The position numbers and the translations under genes were made by a program. The notes below the pieces were generated by a model. The model was not told the DNA's origin and did not search any database. It worked only from the letters and a program-made list of their open reading frames with translations. This document shows, piece by piece, positions 32,172-35,485 of a stretch of DNA of 35,485 nucleotides. Every line of letters begins with the position of its first letter. The stretch's first letter is position 1. This DNA comes from JAYFRC01 sp034926415 (GTDB lineage: Bacteria; Bacillota; Clostridia; Oscillospirales; Oscillospiraceae), in assembly GCA_034926415.1 (NCBI GenBank), contig JAYFRC010000052.1, positions 1-35,485 on the forward strand, read 5' to 3'.

Positions 32172-32477
32172 TCAAAGGCCGTAGCGAAGGCTTCTGCGAA
32201 GGCGCTCCCTGGCGCGTGCGAGCGTGCGCGAAACCGTCGATTTGGATATCCCGAGCCTCTTTCCTATTTCGGCCATGTTCATCCCCTCGTCAAAATACAT
32301 GTCCACGAGCTGCGCCTGCCTGGGCGTCAGCTCGCTTCCCCGAGCCAGACGCAGGTTCCGCTTCATACGCCGCACGTCCGCTTCGTTGCTTTCCGCTTCG
32401 GCGCGGAGGTACGCGGCCATGTCTCCCGCGAAAAACTCGCCTCCGCGCGAGCGGGTATTATAATGTGTACCTGCCAT
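32172..32477 (-). CDS. Small protein with sigma-70 region 4-type helix-turn-helix (101 aa)
   Basis: The C-terminal half reads LTPRQAQLVDMYFDEGMNMA then IGKRLGISKSTVSRTLARAR, the region 4 helix-turn-helix that contacts promoter -35 elements. Region 2 is missing, so it is not a complete sigma factor; it may be an anti-sigma-like or phage-type regulator. It begins inside the end of the upstream 76-aa gene (20-base overlap), which implies coupling. The ribosome binding site is AGGAG, 11 bases before the ATG. Confidence 0.7.
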   Translation of the reverse strand: MAGTHYNTRSRGGEFFAGDMAAYLRAEAESNEADVRRMKRNLRLARGSELTPRQAQLVDMYFDEGMNMAEIGKRLGISKSTVSRTLARARERLRRSLRYGL

Positions 32478-32688
32478 TTTTGTGATAGCTCCTGTCGTAA
32501 TATCTTCGCGTCAGCACGGCCAGCTCCCGCATTTCGTACAGAATGACGCGCAGCTGCTCTATGCGCCGCCTGAGCCTGCGCCTCTCTTCCGCGTCCGCGA
32601 AGGCTTCGGCACGCCGAAGCTCCTCTATTCGCCCGGCTATGGCATGTCCGCTCTCCTGATATGAAAACGACATCTCGTACAATGTCAT
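32458..32688 (-). CDS. Small helical protein of unknown function (76 aa)
   Basis: It begins MTLYEMSFSYQESGHAIAGR and continues with charged helical sequence (EERRRLRRRIEQLRVILYEM), probably a coiled coil, ending in YYDRSYHKNGRYTL. I have no named family for it. The ATG at 32688 is 12 bases after AAAGGA; an ATG at 32700 directly touches that sequence. It overlaps the sigma-like gene, and both may act together. Confidence 0.6.
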   Translation of the reverse strand: MTLYEMSFSYQESGHAIAGRIEELRRAEAFADAEERRRLRRRIEQLRVILYEMRELAVLTRRYYDRSYHKNGRYTL

Positions 32689-32824
32689 ATTTACGACCAT
32701 TCCTTTCGCTTCGCTCCATCCGCAATATGGCCATGAAAAGGAATGGCCATACCGTGCGGATTTTTTGCCTGCCGCGCAGTCAGCGCGAAAAATGCGTTTG
32801 GATCAAATGAGGTCCGAGCTTGTT

Positions 32825-33031
32825 TCAAACTTTCCTCCATTCCCCACCCGTCGTGCGGAACGGCGCGAAGACGCGGCGCGCAAGCTCCGGCAGACACTCT
32901 TCACAAACTGCGCCCCCGTCCATAAAATAAAGCGCGTCGCCGTCGTATATCTCGCGGCCGCATAACGCGCACAGCACCGAGGCCGGCGCAGTCTGGGCGT
33001 CGGCAATGCGCTTTGTAACCCTGATATATAT
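32825..33031 (-). CDS. Small zinc-ribbon protein without canonical start codon (about 68 aa)
   Basis: The minus-strand frame ending at 32825 codes for RVTKRIADAQTAPASVL, then CALCGREIYDGDALYFMDGG, then VCEECLPELARRVF. The two Cys pairs (CALC and CEEC) form a probable zinc ribbon, so the frame is real. No ATG, GTG or TTG lies at a suitable place: the frame opens at a TAA about 30 bases upstream. AAAGGGG (33040-33046) stands 8 bases before an ATA at 33029-33031, the most likely start. The function is unknown. It is the first of three small genes read toward 32172. Confidence 0.6.
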   Translation of the reverse strand: MYIRVTKRIADAQTAPASVLCALCGREIYDGDALYFMDGGAVCEECLPELARRVFAPFRTTGGEWRKV

Positions 33032-33067
33032 GTTTCTATCCCCTTTCGCGTAAATTGCAACTTACTG

Positions 33068-33096
33068 TTGACAATGAAATGCGATTCTGGTAAAAT
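33068..33096 (+). promoter_or_regulatory. Promoter of the tRNA operon
   Basis: Consensus TTGACA (33068-33073) and TAAAAT (33091-33096) separated by 17 bases, 20 bases before tRNA-Thr. Confidence 0.8.
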
Positions 33097-33115
33097 AACA
33101 TTCGCTGTTGGATGT

Positions 33116-33191
33116 GCTGGTGTAGCTCAGTTGGTAGAGCAGCTGATTTGTAATCAGCAGGTCGGGGGTTCAAGTCCGTCCACCAGCTCCA
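33116..33191 (+). tRNA. tRNA-Thr (anticodon TGT)
   Basis: The acceptor arm GCTGGTG (33116-33122) pairs with CACCAGC (33181-33187). The D arm contains AGCTCAGTTGGTAGAGC, the anticodon arm is CTGAT-TTGTAAT-CAG type with anticodon TGT, and the T arm has GGTTCAAGTCC. CCA is encoded (33189-33191). Confidence 0.95.
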
Positions 33192-33201
33192 AACAGAATA
33201 T

Positions 33202-33286
33202 GGGGGAATTCCCGAGTGGCCAAAGGGGACAGACTGTAAATCTGCTGGCTTCGCCTTCGGTGGTTCGAATCCACCTTCCCCCACCA
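33202..33286 (+). tRNA. tRNA-Tyr (anticodon GTA)
   Basis: The acceptor arm GGGGGAA (33202-33208) pairs with TTCCCCC (33276-33282). The anticodon loop is CTGTAAA with GTA. A long variable arm (GCTGGCTTCGCC region) is as expected for a class II tRNA-Tyr. The T arm has GGTTCGAATCC, and CCA is encoded. It is co-transcribed with tRNA-Thr. Confidence 0.95.
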
Positions 33287-33287
33287 A

Positions 33288-33327
33288 AAATTCCTGAGCG
33301 CCTTCCGGCGCTCGGGAATTTTTATTT
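33288..33327 (+). terminator. Intrinsic terminator of the tRNA operon
   Basis: A 15-bp stem with one G-T pair (33288-33302 with 33307-33321) and a T-rich tail. Confidence 0.85.
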
Positions 33328-33427
33328 TGTTTGGGAACGGAGGATTTGAAAGCCTAGCCTGGGCAAAGTATCTAACGGACGCCGCTCATAAAGCCGTACA
33401 AAAAATTTGCTTTTGTTCCTGCGTATA

Positions 33428-33443
33428 AATAACAAGTAACTTG
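33428..33443. promoter_or_regulatory. Second, degenerate operator copy (O1)
   Basis: AATAACAAG (33428-33436), three bases, then CTTG: the left arm of the palindrome at 33490-33510 is repeated exactly, the right arm only in part. Confidence 0.5.
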
Positions 33444-33454
33444 GCCACAATCAA

Positions 33455-33483
33455 AGAATATCACAAGAATATTTGTATGTCAA
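33455..33483 (-). promoter_or_regulatory. Possible divergent promoter
   Basis: On the minus strand, TTGACA (33478-33483) and TATTCT (33455-33460) are separated by 17 bases. No ORF follows on that strand before the tRNA genes, so its product would be a short RNA, or the match is by chance. Confidence 0.3.
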
Positions 33484-33489
33484 CCATTT

Positions 33490-33510
33490 AATAACAAGTA
33501 TCTTGTTATT
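33490..33510. promoter_or_regulatory. Palindromic operator (O2) of the S24 regulator gene
   Basis: AATAACAAG-TAT-CTTGTTATT is a perfect palindrome with 9-bp arms. It ends 4 bases before the -35 box of the regulator promoter. This position and the dyad fit autoregulation by the dimeric XRE-type regulator encoded at 33616. Confidence 0.7.
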
Positions 33511-33514
33511 TTTA

Positions 33515-33543
33515 TTGACATAAACACCAGTTTATTGTAGAAT
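33515..33543 (+). promoter_or_regulatory. Promoter of the S24 regulator gene
   Basis: TTGACA (33515-33520) and TAGAAT (33538-33543) are separated by 17 bases, 72 bases before the start codon and just downstream of the palindromic operator. Confidence 0.8.
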
Positions 33544-33615
33544 AGCGTCGTAAACCGTCGCCTCCCGCGAAAACACGCCGGAGCAAAGCGGATTTTCCGA
33601 AAGGAGTGTGTAACG

Positions 33616-34374
33616 ATGAATTTCGGGCAAAGATTAAGGGCACGTCGCGAGGAACTTAAAATGTCGCGCGCCGAGCTTGCGGAAGCGCTTGGCGTTTCAC
33701 GCAGCGCGATAGGCAACTACGAGACCGGGGTTAGCTTTCCGAAGGAAGATATTATGCTCAGGCTGTTCGACTGCCTCGACGTGGAGCCGAATTATCTTTA
33801 CAGAGACAGTTTCAGCGCCACCGAGCATACGCTCAGCGCCTCCGAGCACAGGCTGGTCAAGGATTACCGCTCTCTTACACGAACCGGTCAGGAGACCGTT
33901 CACGCGGTGGTGCGCGCTTTGTCGGTATATCAGGAGGACCTTATGCGCGACAGCTCCCAAAGCGAAGAGCGCATAATACCTCTCTACCGTTCTCCCGCTG
34001 CGGCGGGTTACGCCTCGCCCGTGTTCGGCGAGGATTTTGATTATATCAGCGCTACTGCCGACGTTCCGCGCGGCGCGGAGTTCGCCGTGCGCATTCAGGG
34101 CGATTCAATGACGCCTTACATCGGCGACGGCTCTGTTGTCTACGTCAACCGTGACCCGCTCAAAAACGGCGACGTGGGCATATTCTGCGTCGACGGAGAT
34201 ATGCTCTGCAAGCAATATTTCCGTGACAGGCTCGGCATGGCGTATCTGTTTTCGCTCAACCGCGCCCGCGCGGACGCGGACGTATCCTTCCCGGCGACGA
34301 GCGGACGCTCGCTGGTTTGCGTAGGGCGCGTGATGCTGCCCTCCGTGCCTCCGCTGCCAGTATCGGTGGGGTAA
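33616..34374 (+). CDS. LexA/CI-like transcriptional regulator: XRE helix-turn-helix plus S24 peptidase (252 aa)
   Basis: DNA-binding repressor that is likely inactivated by self-cleavage under stress. The XRE domain (about 5-60) contains MSRAELAEALGVSRSAIGNY. The S24 domain (about 125-245) has a possible cleavage site AAAGYASP, the nucleophile Ser in IQGDSMTPYIGDG and the general-base Lys in MLCKQYF. It has an AAAGGAG ribosome binding site. Upstream lie a consensus promoter and a palindromic operator with a second partial copy, which suggests negative autoregulation. Its wider regulon is not visible. It resembles phage CI repressors but has no phage genes beside it. Confidence 0.9.
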   Translation: MNFGQRLRARREELKMSRAELAEALGVSRSAIGNYETGVSFPKEDIMLRLFDCLDVEPNYLYRDSFSATEHTLSASEHRLVKDYRSLTRTGQETVHAVVRALSVYQEDLMRDSSQSEERIIPLYRSPAAAGYASPVFGEDFDYISATADVPRGAEFAVRIQGDSMTPYIGDGSVVYVNRDPLKNGDVGIFCVDGDMLCKQYFRDRLGMAYLFSLNRARADADVSFPATSGRSLVCVGRVMLPSVPPLPVSVG

Positions 34375-34440
34375 AGTCTTCGGAGCGTGGATTGATATAT
34401 CTTTTTACTGGCCTTATCATATTCCGGGAGGCGAAGAGGA

Positions 34441-35022
34441 ATGGACTGTGCAAAAACAGGAAATCTCATCCGCGCGCTGCGCCTTGAAAAAGGCATGACC
34501 CAGCGCGCCGTGGCCGAAAGGCTGAATATCAGCGCCAAGACCGTGTCCAAGTGGGAAACCGGCCTCGGCTGCCCGGACGTGTCGCTGCTCGCGGAGCTGG
34601 CCGACACCTTCGGCGTGAGCTTAGGCAGTCTGCTTCTCGGAGGGCTGACCGAAAATGATACAGACGGAGGAAATATGAAAAGAATAAAATTTTACGTCTG
34701 CCCGGAGTGCAGGAACATACTCACAGCCACGGGCAGCGCGGAGTCGTCCTGCTGCGGACGGAGGCTCGAACCACTTGAGGCAAAACCCGCGGACAGCATG
34801 CACGCGCCTGAGATAACGGAGGTCGAGGACGAGTATTATATCGTCTTCCCGCACCCGATGACGAAGGCGCATCATCTCGCGTTTGTGGCATGCATCGGCT
34901 CTGACAGGATGCACTTTATCAGGCTCTATCCCGAGCAGGACGCAGCCGTCCGCATACCGAAAATGCCCGGGAAGCTGTATTTCTTTTGCTCCGAGCACGG
35001 GCTTATGAAAACCGATGTGTGA
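34441..35022 (+). CDS. XRE helix-turn-helix regulator fused to a desulfoferrodoxin-like domain (193 aa)
   Basis: The N-terminal XRE domain (about 6-62) includes MTQRAVAERLNISAKTVSKW. A central Cys-containing linker follows (VCPECRNIL and SSCCGRRL). The C-terminal domain (about 120-193) looks like the iron-binding neelaredoxin/superoxide reductase fold: FPHPMTKAHHLAFVAC and YFFCSEHGLM, with His and Cys at the usual iron-ligand places. It may sense oxygen, superoxide or iron. It starts with GGAGGC 8 bases upstream and is followed after 12 bp by a methyltransferase gene. The fusion is seen directly; sensing is inferred. Confidence 0.8.
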   Translation: MDCAKTGNLIRALRLEKGMTQRAVAERLNISAKTVSKWETGLGCPDVSLLAELADTFGVSLGSLLLGGLTENDTDGGNMKRIKFYVCPECRNILTATGSAESSCCGRRLEPLEAKPADSMHAPEITEVEDEYYIVFPHPMTKAHHLAFVACIGSDRMHFIRLYPEQDAAVRIPKMPGKLYFFCSEHGLMKTDV

Positions 35023-35034
35023 GAGGGGAAAATT

Positions 35035-35485
35035 ATGGCTATTGCAAATGCAGGAAGAAATAAGACAATAAAAACGTCCATAAGCGAAGGAAGGGAATTT
35101 CTGAACCGCTGCATTTCCGTCGATTCGAAACAGAACGGTCTTTCCTCTCTGATAGATAAGACCATCTGCGGCGATATATTTGCTGTCAGCGGGTTTCTTC
35201 CCTCAGAAAGCGTTGACTTATTGATTGTCGACCCTCCTTACAATATGACTAAGTCTTTTAACGGATCGACCTTCTCGAAGAAAAAGGACAGCGACTATGA
35301 AGCTTATACGAAAAGATGGATCTCTTCGCTTTATCCTTTATTAAAGCCCAACGGTTCAATTTATGTCTGCTGCGACTGGGAGTCGAGTCTCATTATCGGC
35401 CGGACGCTCGAAGAGTTCTTTCATGTGCGCAATCGTATTACATGGCAGCGCGAAAAGGGGCGCGGCGCAAAAGCAAACTGGAAAA
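35035..35485 (+). CDS. Site-specific DNA methyltransferase, N-terminal part (cut by window edge)
   Basis: At least 150 residues, open to the window end. The catalytic motif IV is DPPY in DLLIVDPPYNMTKSFNG (about residues 63-79). LLKPNGSIYVCCDW further on is another conserved element of beta-class N6-adenine/N4-cytosine methyltransferases. The ATG at 35035 has GAGGGG 8 bases upstream. More ATT and TTA codons than its upstream neighbours suggest recent acquisition. It could be part of a restriction-modification system whose nuclease is outside the window, or an orphan. Confidence 0.85.
   Translation, partial: MAIANAGRNKTIKTSISEGREFLNRCISVDSKQNGLSSLIDKTICGDIFAVSGFLPSESVDLLIVDPPYNMTKSFNGSTFSKKKDSDYEAYTKRWISSLYPLLKPNGSIYVCCDWESSLIIGRTLEEFFHVRNRITWQREKGRGAKANWK

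Noticed and set aside
32691..32897. 68-codon minus-strand ORF between the zinc-ribbon and 76-aa genes
   Set aside because: It overlaps the end of the zinc-ribbon gene and its composition does not look like a conserved protein. A 49-codon version starting at the ATG of GGAATGGAGG cannot be fully excluded.
1..35485. CRISPR arrays, insertion sequences or rRNA genes
   Set aside because: No regularly spaced repeats, no transposase-like ORF and no rRNA sequence were seen on either strand; the only mobile-element enzyme is the serine recombinase.

Overview
The window looks like a chromosomal segment of a spore-forming, GC-rich member of the Clostridia (Firmicutes). The reasons are strong AGGAGG-type ribosome binding sites, a spoIIID gene, Csp-like subtilases, an FHA-FtsW/RodA fusion, an AGCS symporter and a DUF4860-containing pilus operon. 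The genus cannot be named from the sequence.

Region 1 (1-6774) is accessory DNA. It holds three tandem subtilisin-like (S8) proteases on the minus strand (the first one cut by the window edge), a small aromatic-rich ORF, about 1 kb of mostly non-coding AT-rich DNA with gene debris, a 64-aa ORF and a large serine recombinase on the plus strand. The recombinase runs directly into the 3' part of spoIIID (6761-6907), which lacks its N-terminal half. This is the right end of a mobile element inserted in the DNA-binding helix of the sporulation regulator SpoIIID, an arrangement like the sigK 'skin' element. The left end and the 5' part of spoIIID lie outside the window. Isoleucine codon use also changes here: ATT/ATC in the S8 and recombinase genes, mostly ATA in the genes that follow.

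Region 2 (6960-10919) is a compact six-gene pilus/type II secretion-like operon: GspF/PilC platform, small membrane-anchored protein, DUF4860 protein, pseudopilin-like protein, PilX-like protein and PilT-type ATPase. Region 3 (10921-14772) has prfB (RF2), a sodium:alanine symporter, a Sel1-repeat protein and a GNAT acetyltransferase. Region 4 (14792-19847) is a complete peptide ABC importer operon on the minus strand; its second permease appears to start with ACG. Region 5 (19988-23413) is a SEDS polymerase with an FHA domain paired with a class B penicillin-binding protein. Region 6 (23681-26585) carries thiamine pyrophosphokinase, cysteine synthase, a SprT-like protein and a PAP2 phosphatase.

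Region 7 (26611-31440) is a sulfation operon: a sulfotransferase, CysD, a CysN-CysC fusion and a TauE/SafE permease. Sulfate can be activated to PAPS but no PAPS reductase is present, so the PAPS probably feeds the sulfotransferase. Region 8 (31447-35485) holds a TPR lipoprotein, a candidate small RNA, three small minus-strand genes (one with no canonical start codon), tRNA-Thr and tRNA-Tyr, a LexA-like S24 regulator with a palindromic operator, an XRE-desulfoferrodoxin fusion and the start of a DNA methyltransferase.

The best candidate for an undescribed system is the spoIIID-interrupting recombinase element carrying Csp-like proteases. The sulfotransferase-PAPS operon is second.
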